Source of the DNA: Pterois miles
Taxonomy: Eukaryota; Chordata; Actinopteri; Perciformes; Scorpaenidae
Length of the DNA stretch: 64,000 nt
Reading direction: 5' to 3'
Assembly: GCA_947000775.1 (NCBI GenBank)
Contig: CAMQGK010000242.1
Location: forward strand, 3,515,001 to 3,579,000
The notes beneath the pieces were generated by a model, which was not told where the DNA came from, did no database searches, and worked only from the letters and a program-made list of their open reading frames with translations. The position numbers and the translations under genes were made by a program. Of the stretch, positions 23,194 to 34,250 are shown piece after piece. The number at the start of each line of letters is the position of its first letter. Position 1 is the first letter of the stretch.

Positions 23194-23755
23194 TGTCAGG
23201 GGGGATAAGGGGTAATTTGTCATTTCCTGGTGCATGCTTTTTTTTTGGGGCACTTCCGGGTTTGGTTTTGCTTTCAACCCTCCCCCCTGGTGGAGGTCCC
23301 TTTCCCTCCCTCCCCGCCATCCCCCCGCCCTCCACGTAAGGGCCCCCCCTCCCCACCAAATATCCTCCCCTGACCCCCGGGGGGGGGGGGTCCCCCCCCC
23401 CCCTGGATGTGTCCACCTGGGCAATATTTACCCCCCCCCTCACTATAAAATAAGGTGTCCCCCCTCCTCCTCTGGTGCCACGTCGCCTTTCCCGGCCTTT
23501 GGGGAGGGGCCCCCCCCTTTCCCCGCGTGTCAAAATCTTAATACTCTGAAAAAAAAACCAGCCCGGTTTTTGGCCTTCCCCTTAGCCTGGGGGTTGGGAT
23601 TTTGTTTGCGTGTTCTGCCTGCCTATCGGGGACCGGACGGGGACGAAAAAAAAAATTTTTTTTTAAATTGGGAATTGTTTCTGTTTCAATTTAAATCCCC
23701 CCCGAGGTAACTGGTCCCCGGAGAGAAAAAGGGACCCAGTGGGCATAAGATAATC
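23194..23755 (+). repeat. probable 5' LTR of the second gypsy element
   Basis: It starts TGTCAGG and shares 'taatttgtcatttcctg' and 'gcatgctttt' with 26138 onward. Further in are a TATA-like 'actataaaataagg', a TGCCTGCC word and a 3' section ending near 'cgaggtaactggtcccc'. These are features of a fish gypsy LTR, heavily altered by C and G runs. The inner boundary is an estimate. Confidence 0.6.
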
Positions 23756-24071
23756 AAAAAAAACTCTCTCCCCTCTCTCCCCCGGGGGGGGGGGTGGATG
23801 TGGGGGAAGGAAGGCTCCTCGGCGGTTTTTCAAAAAGTTAAACGGAAAAAGGACAAACAGGGAAGGTTTGGGGCAAAGGTGGGGGAACGGAGCGGGCGGC
23901 AAGGAACACGGAGGCGGGCTCTGCGAAATATGATGAACACTCTCCCGAGTCCCGGGGGAAGAGGCGGCCCGGCCACGGGCCCGGCCCGGCCCGGGGGGGC
24001 GGGCCCGGGTCGGCGCGCGCCCTGAGGGGGGCTCCCTCACGTCTCTTCCCTACCAAAACTAAAGGAGAGAA

Positions 24072-24300
24072 ATGGGGGGGAAGCTAAGAAAGGTTCCTGG
24101 TGCAATGAGCCAACATTTCGAACTGCAGGCAGCCCAGTTTCCATCCGAGCGCTCCAAGGGGGCCTTCATTATTACCCACCTGGGCGGGCGGGGGGGGGGG
24201 GGGGGCACCACTGAATGGGGTCGGGGGCCTGGCGGGAGTGAAATAAAAAAAAATTATTCATTGACTAAGAGAAAAAATTATTCCACCCCCCCCCTGGTGA
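24072..24300 (+). pseudogene. Gag fragment of the second gypsy element
   Basis: 'HFELQAAQFPSERSKGAFII' starting near 24114 is the N-terminal capsid motif of gypsy Gag (a F-x-LQ, QFPS, RSK, A-F-I pattern). It is followed by 'TTEWGRG' and 'NYSLTKR', which fit the next part of the same domain after a glycine run encoded by a long G tract. The frame is lost after that. This Gag differs in sequence from the element at 3.2-8.5 kb. Confidence 0.7.
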
Positions 24301-24957
24301 AGCCGCCCGGGCCTGGGGGGGGGGCCGCTAAAATGGGAGAAAGGAAGAGAGGGAAGGGGGGGCCGCCCTCGGGCGGCCACGCAACCCGGGGGGGGGTTTT
24401 TTTTTTTTTTTCTTTTTGATGGTTTAGCCACAACAAAGCTTCCGGCCGGGAACTTTTGTGTAAAATCACTCACAAAACCTCACCAGAAAATCTATCTATC
24501 TCTAATAATCACACAGAGTCCATCAGTTTCCAAATTTTGAGTCGGCGTTGCACCGGGAAATTGGGGGTCTTCCTGGGAAAAAAGGAAAAAACCAAAAAAA
24601 AAAAGGGGAAAGGGGGAAAATGGGGGGGGGGTCCCGCGCCGCCCGACCGGTGGGAGGGAACACTCCAGGCCGCGCCGGGGCCCGGAGGGGGCGCCACCCC
24701 GGGGGGGGGGGGGCCGCGGAGAGGAAGGCCCCCCCCATGGGTGGGCCCGTGGGGAAGGGAAGAGAGGAAAGAGGTGGGGCGGCCAGAGTTTTAGGGGGGT
24801 AAAATTTTTTAAGATGTGGGGAGGGGTACCACTTGTGGGGGGGAGGGTGGGGGAATTGGGTGAGCGGTGGGGAGGGGTTGGATGAATTTTTGTTATTTTT
24901 TGATATTTTTTGTGGGGGGGGGGGTGGGGGGGGTTGTGGTTGGTGTTGGGTTGATGG

Positions 24958-24988
<31 letters not shown>

Positions 24989-26128
24989 AAGGGGGGGGGT
25001 GGGTGCGGCGCGGCGAAAAGCAGCTGGCCGGGCGCATGCCTTTCAGAAAATAAGGGGGCGTTTAGCTCGCCGCGCGGGGGGGGGGGGGCGCTTGGGGGGT
25101 AAAGGTAGGGGGGGGGGGGGGGGGTGGGAGGGGGGGGGGGGTGGGGGAGGGGGGCGCAAAGAAGGCGGCAAGAGTCACTCCCGAAGTAGGTGGGCCCGTT
25201 CTTTTCGTTTGTCTTTCTCTCCGGCCAGGGTCGAGACGGGACGGTGCTGCGGGGTGGCGCCTGGGTCCCCTATTTCCCGGTGTGGGAGTAATGGGGAATC
25301 GAAGAGGAGGTGAAGAGGGCTGCAGGTTCGCCGGGGGTGTTAAGATTTTGTTCTGCTCGTCCAGGTCTCCCTGGGCCCCACGTCGGCCCCGGGTCTCGGC
25401 GTGTGGTGGGGGGTTGGTGGCCGGGATGGGAGAGTGTAAGGGTCGTCTTGCGTCGTGTGCGCCCGGAGTGCCCTCCCCCGCGCGGTTTTCGCTCTCCGGC
25501 CCGCCCCGGTCGCATCCCTGGTCTGGGTTGCCGTGGTCCCGAGTGGGGCGTCTAAAATGGTGCGAAGGGAAAGAAAGTGAGGTGTATTATGTTTGTTGGG
25601 GGATGTGGTGGGCTGGGGGCATTTTGTTTTGGAAAGGTGTTCGTGTGGGGTTGTCGGTGGGTCCGGAAATATGGGCTGAGAGTTCGGATGGGCGGGTTGA
25701 GTGCTGTGGGAAGGTGGAGTAATGCTGTGGGTGGAATCGCCCCAATCCCGCCGGTTCTGTGGTTCCCCCCAGTGTGCGTCGGCTCCAACCCCCTCTGTCC
25801 GCCGGAGGGGAGCTTCGTCCCCGGTGGGGTGCGTTGGGGGGGGGGCGGCTGAAGAAGGTGGTAAGGAGATGGAGTCGGGGGCGCTTCCGGGGTGGTCTGG
25901 TTGTGCGGTGTGGTGGTCGGTTGTGGGTCCCTTAAAGTTCGGTCGTTAGGCAGCTGGGTCCCCGGTGTCGGCGGGGCGGGTCGCGCGGTCCTCCAGGCGC
26001 CGGTCATCGCGGGCCTGCCTCACGGGGGTGGGCGGGGGGGGGGGTGGTGTGGGGAGGGGTGGCAGAGGAGGTGGGGTGCGTTGGATATAAGCAAAGTGGA
26101 GAGGCTTCCGGGCGTCGGGCCGTCCTAA
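24301..26128. other. GC-rich interior, no readable gene
   Basis: G runs of 10-25 bases dominate 24900-25145, and no pol motif could be found on either strand. From 25170 to 26128 the text is less repetitive but still unrecognised; open frames there are a consequence of low stop-codon density in GC-rich DNA. Confidence 0.5.
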
Positions 26129-26137
26129 GGGGGGTTC
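26129..26137 (+). promoter_or_regulatory. polypurine tract of the second gypsy element
   Basis: AAGGGGGGTTC ends directly at the TGTCAGG repeat, the same junction form as the polypurine tract of the first element (3716-3728, minus strand). Confidence 0.65.
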
Positions 26138-26300
26138 TGTCAGGAAGTATAAGTGTTAATTTGTCATTTCCTGTTGCATGCTTTTATTTTGGGACTTCCT
26201 GTTTTGGTTGCATTCTAACCTCTCCCTTCTCCCCTGGTGTCCTTAGAGTCCCAATAGGGGCAATTCCTAAATAAGTTCCTGGGGAATGTGGGTTGCGGAA
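26138..26300 (+). repeat. truncated 3' LTR of the second gypsy element
   Basis: It aligns with the start of the 23194 repeat for roughly 110-130 bp (TGTCAGG, 'taatttgtcatttcctg', 'gcatgctttt', 'ggacttcctgttttggtt', 'cccctggtg') in cleaner sequence, then diverges. The end is a guess. Confidence 0.6.
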
Positions 26301-27727
26301 AAAATCAAAAAAAGGAAAAGGGAAATACACATTCACAAGTAGCTTAAACAGCCATTGTTCAGTGGCACACCATGCTAAAGATTTCCCTGACAGCTACAAA
26401 GATATTTAGCTCGATCTCACAAAATAAACTCATCCAAATCAAAAGGCAGAATACATTATTTGTTTAGCACAACACATAAAAGCATATCTGATCTGTCACC
26501 CTTATTGACAGGATGTCATAATTGGTCTGCGTATTTCAAAGCCATTATGTAGGTCACAGAACGGCCCTGGTCGTGCTTTTATAACACTTAAAGTGTTGGT
26601 TGGAAACAGGTTAGGTTTCAACAACAAAACCACTTTGCCAAATTATGTGTTTACTTGGAGACAGATCACAAGTGCATAACATGACTTCTCAGTTGTTGTA
26701 GCTGGGATAGTTACAGCTGCTAGAACAATACTTAGATATTGGAAGTCAATTAAACCCCCAGAAATAAGAGAATGGATCAATTATATGACAGACTGCCTCA
26801 TATGAATCCATATTAACCAGGATAATGGACCAGGACCAATGCTAAGGGATCTGTCTGGGGTGTTTTTTGGAAGTATATTACACTGCCTCAAAACCCTGAA
26901 ATTTGACTGTTCTCAATCCTGCTCTGTCTTTATTGTATCATTATTATTTATTGTCCAAAAAAAGAAACAAACAAACATTATAGCAGGGTTTAAAATAAGT
27001 ACATACATTACGTAAAATATGAACTTAAACAAGTCCAGAAAAAAATGACAAGCAAATGCAAGAACATTGTTTACATTTATTGTTTACATTGTTATTGCAC
27101 ACAAAATGACTTTCAAACTGTCGTATCATTCATATGCCATTTGCTGAGTGGGCTGGGAGGACAGTCTCAACCTTCTCATGAGGTTATTGTGATTCTGTCA
27201 CATATGTAGTATTCTTGTATCGTCAGAACACTGTGCTCAAAACAAGATTTGAGAGCCCAAAATACTGGCTGATCCAGTCGGATTAAGGTTACAACACTAA
27301 ATGTCATGTCATTTTTCCTCCCTTTTATGGATGTGAGAGAGTCTTGCTTTTGCTGTGTCATAATTTTTCTGAACTACACAGAATTGTGCATGTTTTCTAA
27401 AATGTGAGACATACAAAAGTCAAGTTCAATTACCTTTAATACTGTGATTGTTGTCTAGCATTAATTGCAGTGGCGTATATCAGCATACTACACATGCTAA
27501 AACTAAACTATGTGATGTGTTAAAGCTCTGTGGATTCATCTCTCCCAAGTTGATTGCTGATTTAAGACACAAATTTATAGTCAGGCAGCTGAATTAAGAC
27601 TCTGCCCCAGTAGCATCCCACTGCTAGTGCAAAATTAGCCAATTATCTGTGCCTTAACGGGAAATTTAAATGTGTCTCAAAACAAATCTCCCCCACCGCC
27701 ACCCTTTATTCATTGCTCCTGTGTGTT

Positions 27728-27730
<3 letters not shown>

Positions 27731-27778
<48 letters not shown>
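27731..27778. repeat. (GT)n microsatellite
   Basis: About 23 GT units. Confidence 0.97.
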
Positions 27779-27781
<3 letters not shown>

Positions 27782-27923
27782 TGTGTGGATATGTGTGGAT
27801 GTAAACATGTCTCTCCTGACATCTCATTAAGCATTCATTAAGAAGCCAGAATATCTGCCTAATGCATCAGTTACAAGAATAAATTGGAAGTGCTGTTTGG
27901 ATTAGGCTGAAAACATCTCTTTC

Positions 27924-27928
<5 letters not shown>

Positions 27929-27962
<34 letters not shown>
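27929..27962. repeat. (CT)n microsatellite
   Basis: About 17 CT units. Confidence 0.97.
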
Positions 27963-27967
<5 letters not shown>

Positions 27968-28984
27968 TTGGCCATGTGTTTTTAATCTAACATCTCATTT
28001 AGCAGAGCTAAAAGGAGGTCAGAAGCTGATATGAAATTTGATTTCCTTCCTTCTTCTTGTGTCCTCCTCTTCCCTTTCTTCTCTCCATTTTTGAATTTCC
28101 TCTTATCAAATGTCAACCTATCTTATGTCTCTCAAGTTTTCTCATCCATTTCCTTGAATTATCCTCTATTTTCTTAATCTATCACCCTCTGTTCGACTTC
28201 TTTTTCTTCTCTTTCCTCCTCTTCTGTGCCCTTGTGTGCCTTTTTTAACCTCTACCCTCATATCTGCTGAAATTTCATAAATGTCCCCAGAGCTATAAAA
28301 TATGTGTGTGGAGTCAGTACAGCTCCACGGACTTGGAAGTGATCTGTGGCTGATAGTGTCGGGGCGTAGGAGGTTGTGTGTTTTTGTGCCTGTGTGTCTT
28401 CATGCACGTATGGCGGCACATAAGGACAATAATCTGTTTAAGCATCTGGGCTTTAGAAGGCCACTCGTGATTTCCCAGCAGGCCTGCACATACACGCCCA
28501 ATAATGCACATGATCGCACTTGAGCTGATCTCTCTTGGATACAAGGTGAGGCTTTGTTTAAATGATTGAAGCCACTCATTTTAATGTTTCCCTTATAACT
28601 GACCTCTTGCTGTATGAGACTGTCCTCGCTTGTGTCTCAACAATGTTGACACAGCGTGCCATTGTTATACTGCTGCCTCTCTTAGACAGGAGGCTACAAC
28701 GGATGTTTGGGCATTCAAGTCCAAGCAGGGCACATTATTTGACCTTATAAATAATCTGTAGAAATGATTACAATGTGCATACCGTGTTCCACATCGGTCT
28801 GGAGGTGATCATTGAACAGATCTATAAACATTTGGTTGTGGCAAAGTAAAGATGCTGTTGGTCACTGTTGTGTCAGCACCTAACTTTACACCGTCTTCTC
28901 ACTCCACAGATCTGCATCGTCATTAGATGGTCAGAGCACCTGATGTAGTTTAATGAAAGTCCACATAGTTTCATCCCGGAGACA

Positions 28985-29260
28985 GCTGGTTCCCATGTGA
29001 AACGAAAAGTCAAAACTGAATTATTTTACCTTAGTTTTGTGACATAATTTACATTCTTAACTTATGCTATGTAAGTTACATAGTAACCAAACTTATTTTA
29101 ACCCACGCCACAATATGTTCCTAAACCTAACTAAATAAACCTAAAAACTTCCACAGTGGAAGTATATTTTGAAAAGACACTAGACCCATGCAACAAGTGA
29201 AAACTGACATGCCATCTCTGACATGTCCAAGTGTATGGCCACTGACCAAGTGTCACTATT
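28985..29260 (-). repeat. family A repeat, copy 3
   Basis: Shared blocks are 'ttcccatgtgaaac', 'gttcctaaacctaactaa', 'tatattttgaaaagaca' and 'catgcaacaagtg' followed by 'actgacatgcc'. Confidence 0.7.
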
Positions 29261-29421
29261 TGACAAGTTGGGAGTGAGGATGTGTTGAACTGTACAATCC
29301 TCCACTGTGTTTTCTTTTTCTTTTGTTGTTGCATAGCTTCATTTTTCATGGATTTGGAGACAGTCCATTCAAGGAAATAGTCAATGCCATGTAACTGTGA
29401 ATGTGATTTTTAAATGGTGTT

Positions 29422-29660
29422 ATCCATCCATCTGGAGGGGAATTATCCCAGTTGGCATTGGGCAGGGTACATCCTGGACAGGTCTACCATTCACACTCAC
29501 ATTCACACCTACAGGTCATCACAAGTCATCAATTAACCTGCAAGCGTCTGGACTGTGGGAGGAAGCCGGACAACCTGGAGAAAACCCATGTGAACACGGG
29601 GAGAACATGCACACTCCACAAAGGGCCCCGAGCCACATTCACACCGGCTGCAGACAAACA
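29422..29660 (-). repeat. degenerate tRNA-headed SINE (same family as 62291-62642)
   Basis: It begins with ATCCATCC and keeps 'cccagttggcattgggc', 'cctggacaggtc', 'ggactgtgggaggaagccgg' and 'cacggggagaacatgc' in the same order as the 62.3-kb copy. The tRNA-like head is not preserved. Open frames over it are chance. Confidence 0.8.
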
Positions 29661-29691
29661 GAATTAGAGTTAGTAAAAAAATGCATACATT

Positions 29692-30027
29692 AGAAGAAGA
29701 AGAAGAAGAAGAAGAAGATCTACCTTTATTAGTCCCACAGTGGGGAAATTCAATTTACACTCTGTTTAACTTATACATGGTACATGCACACAACACACAC
29801 ACACATGCAGTAATGGAGAGATGTCAGAGTGAGGGGGCTGCTCCTGACAAGCGCCCCGAGCAGTTGGGGGTTTGGTGCCTTGCTCAGGGGCACCTCGGCA
29901 GTGCCCAAGAGGTAAACTGGCACCTCTCCAGCTACCAGTTCACACTCAATTTTTGGTCCATGTCGGGACTTGAACCGGTGACCCTCCGGTTCCCAAGCCA
30001 ACTCCCTACAGACTGAGCTACTGCCGC
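29692..30027 (-). repeat. tRNA-derived SINE with LINE-type tail
   Basis: On the minus strand it starts with a tRNA-like head: an A-box-like 'tagctcagtctgtagggag' (30020-30002) and a B-box-like 'ggttcaagtcc' (29976-29966), the internal RNA polymerase III promoter. The body contains 'ggtgcccctgagcaaggcac'. The 3' end is the tail 'ccccactgtgggactaata' followed by AAGGTAGAT and (CTT)n. The acceptor ends do not pair, so this is a SINE head and not a tRNA gene. The tail shared with solo fragments suggests mobilisation by a LINE with the same 3' end. Confidence 0.85.
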
Positions 30028-30072
30028 TGATAATTAGTACCAATATCAAAATGGAATTAACTTAAAATACAA

Positions 30073-30099
30073 TTGTTGTTGTTGTTGTTGTTGTTGTTG
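30073..30099. repeat. (GTT)n microsatellite
   Basis: Nine GTT units. Confidence 0.97.
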
Positions 30100-31212
30100 G
30101 AAACAACCAAGCATGTGATTGCTGTTTGGTAATTCATGTGTGTGCTTCTGTGTAAGACTCTCACAGGTGCTGTGAAAAAGAAAAAGAAAATGGCGAGTTT
30201 TCCTTTTTTATTGCTCTAGTAGAAATTCCTCTGAAAAAGTATTTAGACCATGAAGTACTAAAACTCTCTACTGGAACCAATACTAATGAACTTCTTTTAA
30301 ATGACATGTGGCAGTAAAAATCTCACACTGAAGCCAATACTAATGAAATTATTCAAAGCAGCATTTAGACCATGCCGCACTATAACTCTGTAATGAAATC
30401 AATGACAGCCGGCTTCAATTAACTTTCAGGGAAGCAGATCTCCTTCACAATTCAGAGATTAAAAAATCTCATGTGCTGCTGTGTCCGCCAAATTGAGATA
30501 TAATTCAGAATGAATGCCGTCATTAAAAATGATTCAACATGTCCTTTGAAGTTTGAAAATGACTGAGGTAACAGTGAATTGATCCTGGCCCCGCCACCAA
30601 TACTAATGACGGTCGTTCAGGTTGAATGGCAGCTCCTCGTGGCCTTGGACGACCAATGTGACCGTTGGAAAGGTGGAGCAGACACTGAGGCAAATACAGG
30701 CCACGCTTTATTAGCCTGGAAGCTGGAGAGGAGAAGACAGAAACTGGGGAGGGGGAACTAAAGAGGGAGGAAATGAAGGAAATTAAAAAGAAGGGTTAGA
30801 GAGGTGATTAAAAGTCCACAAAATGGAAAGTGAATTGAGGAAATGTTAGGAATGAAAACACGATATATGACAGGAAAAGAGATTCATGTCAGCAAAGTCT
30901 ACTAATAAAACCAGTGTAATGCCATAGTCTTAATTTGTCTTTCATTTTCTGATTTCTCTTCTTGGGACAGTTGAGGTTTAAAACAATCTAATCTGAGGAA
31001 GAAGAGGATGGGAGAGGACAGGAAAGTGCAGAAAGAAGAGTAGACGAGTGGAGCCGACATTAGCATTTGTATTACCCCATTCTTCTGCCAATGGCAGCTC
31101 CCTCGCCTTGGTTAAAGTCTGCACATTACTGTGGATTCACAGCATTATTATTACCAGGGATGGGGAACAATTTCTACCCCGCTATTAGAAAGTGATATCT
31201 GGTATCTGACAC

Positions 31213-31213
<1 letters not shown>
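30100..31213. other. non-coding stretch, nothing recognised
   Basis: The part 30230-30400 shows a loose internal repetition of 'tttagaccatg' and 'ccaatactaatgaa'. No gene is visible. Confidence 0.5.

Positions 31214-31264
<51 letters not shown>
31214..31264. repeat. (CA)n microsatellite
   Basis: About 25 CA units. Confidence 0.97.
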
Positions 31265-31265
<1 letters not shown>

Positions 31266-31449
31266 GGTTGGAGAAGCGCAAGGATCAAGTCCAATGGAAA
31301 ATAGCAGGTTTAATTTGAGCCTGAAAGAGGAATTCAGAAAGCTATTAAAGTCCTGATGACTTATTTTAGACACAGATTTGGGCACACTAATGTTCGTACA
31401 TGCCACAAACAAGCATGGAAATACACATATATAGACACACTCAGTACTA

Positions 31450-31477
31450 AACACACACACACACACACACACACACA
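31450..31477. repeat. (CA)n microsatellite
   Basis: About 14 CA units. Confidence 0.97.
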
Positions 31478-31629
31478 TTCTGTATATATACACTGCTCTG
31501 AACCTCAGAGGTTTTAGCACTGAAACCCAAATGAAGCACTGATCTGTTTTCAGCCGGAAGAACTCACTGCAGTAGGTATTTAGCTGCCTCACACTCACAA
31601 TAAGAACTCATTATACCCAGGACCACAGG

Positions 31630-31630
<1 letters not shown>

Positions 31631-31679
<49 letters not shown>
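31631..31679. repeat. (GT)n microsatellite
   Basis: About 24 GT units, inverted relative to the two CA tracts upstream. Confidence 0.97.
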
Positions 31680-31681
<2 letters not shown>

Positions 31682-32074
31682 TTCACCGTCACAAGAAGTC
31701 ATCACACTGCTTTAATTAGAGGCAGCTCTCTGTGCGCTTTAGGAGGTTGTGAGAGAGAGACAAAGTACGACACTCGGCCTTCATACACACACTCATTCAC
31801 ACAGTGTGCACAAAAGCATGTGCACTGTCATATGGGTGTCAGCCCTTTGCTTAGCCCCGCCCCCTGCTGCTACTCCATCAAGCCGTCAGAGCTACCATGT
31901 AGTACATGCCTCAGACCAGCCTACATGTAGTACATGCACTACCATGTAGCCCACACTGTCACTAACTGCTTGCACTGAATACTGACTTTTTTTTTTTTTT
32001 TTTTTTGGAAAACCAAACCAGCAATTGCAGAGAGAAGCAGACAGACAGGATATACCTGGTCATTTAAAACTTTT

Positions 32075-32560
32075 TCAAAATAAACTTCAGTTATCACAGG
32101 ATAACATGCTTAACACAACCACTTAGGTACAAGTTTAGGAAACAGTCATGGTTGATTTTAACTTCACTGACTAACTAACGCATGTGACCAACAAAAGCAG
32201 GGCTTTCATCCAGGACAACGGTGTTTTTTTTCTTTTTCCTTAAACCTAAATAATTGATTCTGTTGCCTAAACCTAAGCAAGTTTTTTTTTTGTTTGTTTG
32301 TTTTTTTGCATCATAAGTTGAGCATCATAATTTGACGTGCTGGGCTATCCAGTGCGTTAGAAAAGCAACATTACGGATCCTGACAAAACATCGGTATGTG
32401 ATGAGTTGGGATCACAATCTTTTCCTGGACTTAAGTAAGCTAAGTGCTGCCTAAACCTAAGGAAATTATGTCATGTGACGACGGTTCATTTTGAAAAGAT
32501 TGCATGCATGTAACAAGTGGATACTGATATGTTGCTGAACTGTCATAGGAACACGAACAG
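32075..32560. repeat. family A repeat, copy 4, head-to-head double copy
   Basis: The first part (to about 32215) carries 'caaaataaacttcag' and 'ccacttaggtacaagttt' in plus orientation. The second part (32230-32560) carries 'cctaaacctaagcaag', 'ttcattttgaaaaga' and 'catgcatgtaacaagtg' in minus orientation. The two halves are therefore inverted relative to each other. Confidence 0.65.
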
Positions 32561-33975
32561 AAAAGGAGGAATAACTTTTTTGTAAGATATAAGAACCGTT
32601 GTATGATAATGCATTGCCCAGAAATAGATGCTACATCTGCATAAATGCAAGCCTACTTTTGAGTGCACAGCACTGTGTGTGTATGTGTGTTGGTGTGTGT
32701 GATATACACACAGAGTCTTAGTGCCCTCTAGTTATGTGAAAATATGTTTTATTCTCTAATAATTATGCCACAGGGAGCATAACTAGTTGTGTAGCGTACT
32801 TGAAGTATAACCCAATTTCCTTACAAGCGGTAGGTCAATGTACACCTGATCAAAAACTGTCAGAATAAAGATAAACAGCGATACTCTGCAAACATAAAGT
32901 GAGGCTTGTTTCCTCCCTCTTCACCCATTATTTCATATTTCACTCCATTATACTCAAGCATCTGCCTACTTCTCACTCATGTGTAGTTGGTATTTGGTCA
33001 TTTTTTAATAATTTCCCCAGCACTGTTCAGGCTACATGATCAGTCAAGGGTCAGGAATTTGCATTTTTCTTATACTATTACTGATGTTGGAACAGAAAAG
33101 TTTTACCTTTAGTGTCTGTCAGTTTATTTTTGTTTGGATAACACCATGAAAAACATTTAATGTATGTGTAAATCTCCTCCTGACATGCTGGGATCTATCT
33201 GAAGGTATCTGAAGCATCAATGAAATGATGCCAATGTGAAAAAAGTCATAATTTCAAAAATAATTACATAATCAAAATGGTTCATTATAATATAGAGTAA
33301 GGACAGTTTAAATAACTGCAATAGTGAAATTGTCAGGCGAGGTTTTCAGTGGCTAACAAGCTCCTTGTCACTCATCAGTCATTCTCTATGAATGATGACA
33401 AGGTTTACTGTAGGTCATTGTAGTTATAGGCTCATCAATAGTTAATTCCACATGGGTAGCCTCAAAGGCACATCTACCATTGTCCTTTGCGTACTTGTAC
33501 TTACAGTACTATGCATATGTAATAAAGGGATGTACGTACATGAATGACACACGTGGGCACAGCTGTCAACTTGCAGTTCTGTTTTCAAACCTGATGAGGG
33601 ATCCCTCCATGCTCTAGACATCACATCACCATTAAAATGAATGAATGCATCTCAAGCTCTTATTTCATTTAAAAATGAAGCTCTGACTATGATACCAGTG
33701 ACCCCGTGCTGAGCCAGTACTGTGTTCAAAGGATAATGAGGAATCCCTGTTTCCAATGTGACTTATTTCATTTTCTACCAAAAAACAACCTAGTAAAGGC
33801 AAAAATTCACAAAGGAGATTATAATTTGATCTTGTTTAATCACACACAGATGCGTTTATCTTTCATGGTGCAGAATAATATCCTAAATTTAACATTGGAC
33901 TGCTGACTCTGAGCACAACATATTACTTTCTCCCAAATTTGAAATGTGCATTCCCCTAACATGTTCACACTCTCA
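32561..33975. other. AT-rich non-coding stretch, nothing recognised
   Basis: No coding or RNA signal was found. Confidence 0.5.
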
Positions 33976-34250
33976 GCTCCTCAAATACCGGCGCTTGGTC
34001 AGTGGCCCTAGGCTTCAAACCCGAATTTCCCTCTGGGGATTAATAAAGGTTCATCTTATCTTATCTTATGACACTCTAGGTACCCCTCCAGTATTGGTTT
34101 TGGGAGTGTCATGGACAGCATGTCTAGTGTCTGCTTGTTATGTGCATAGTGTCCTTTAAAAAAAATAAACTTCAAATGTACATTTACTTGGATTTTAGGT
34201 TTACATACACAACAAAACTACTTGGTTAGTCTTTGGAAAAATTTTGGTTT
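33976..34250 (+). repeat. family A repeat, copy 5, with a LINE tail inserted
   Basis: It shows 'ccggcgcttggtcagtg' (compare 'ccgctgcttggtcggtg' at 59750), then is broken by a LINE-type tail at 34024-34069. It resumes with 'gcatagtgtcctttaaaaaa' and 'caaaactacttggttagt'. Confidence 0.65.
34024..34069 (+). repeat. solo LINE/SINE-type 3' tail with CTTAT repeats
   Basis: 'tctggggattaataaaggtt' followed by CATCTTAT and further CTTAT units. It sits inside a family A copy. Confidence 0.7.

Larger units (their letters stand above)
23194..26300 (+). mobile_element. degraded Ty3/gypsy element in a GC-rich, homopolymer-laden block
   Basis: Two related TGTCAGG-starting repeats border the block at 23194 and 26138 in the same orientation. 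A Gag fragment lies at 24114-24200 and a polypurine tract directly precedes the right repeat. These place a plus-strand gypsy element here. The interior from 23.3 to 26.1 kb is unlike the rest of the window, with long G and C runs and no readable pol. No target duplication was found and the right end is uncertain. Confidence 0.65.
26301..28984. other. AT-rich non-coding stretch with two microsatellites
   Basis: No gene is recognised. It holds a (GT)n tract at 27731-27778 and a (CT)n tract at 27929-27962. Confidence 0.55.

Noticed and set aside
25170..25560. Possible ribosomal DNA spacer within the GC-rich block
   Set aside because: The composition is similar, but no 18S, 5.8S or 28S core motif could be matched.
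24900..26128. Many long open frames in the GC-rich block, some over 150 codons
   Set aside because: Stop codons are rare in GC-rich homopolymer DNA; frames occur on both strands and encode glycine, proline and arginine runs without known domains.
29960..30028. tRNA gene on the minus strand
   Set aside because: The promoter boxes are present but the acceptor ends do not pair and the sequence runs on into a SINE body and LINE-type tail.
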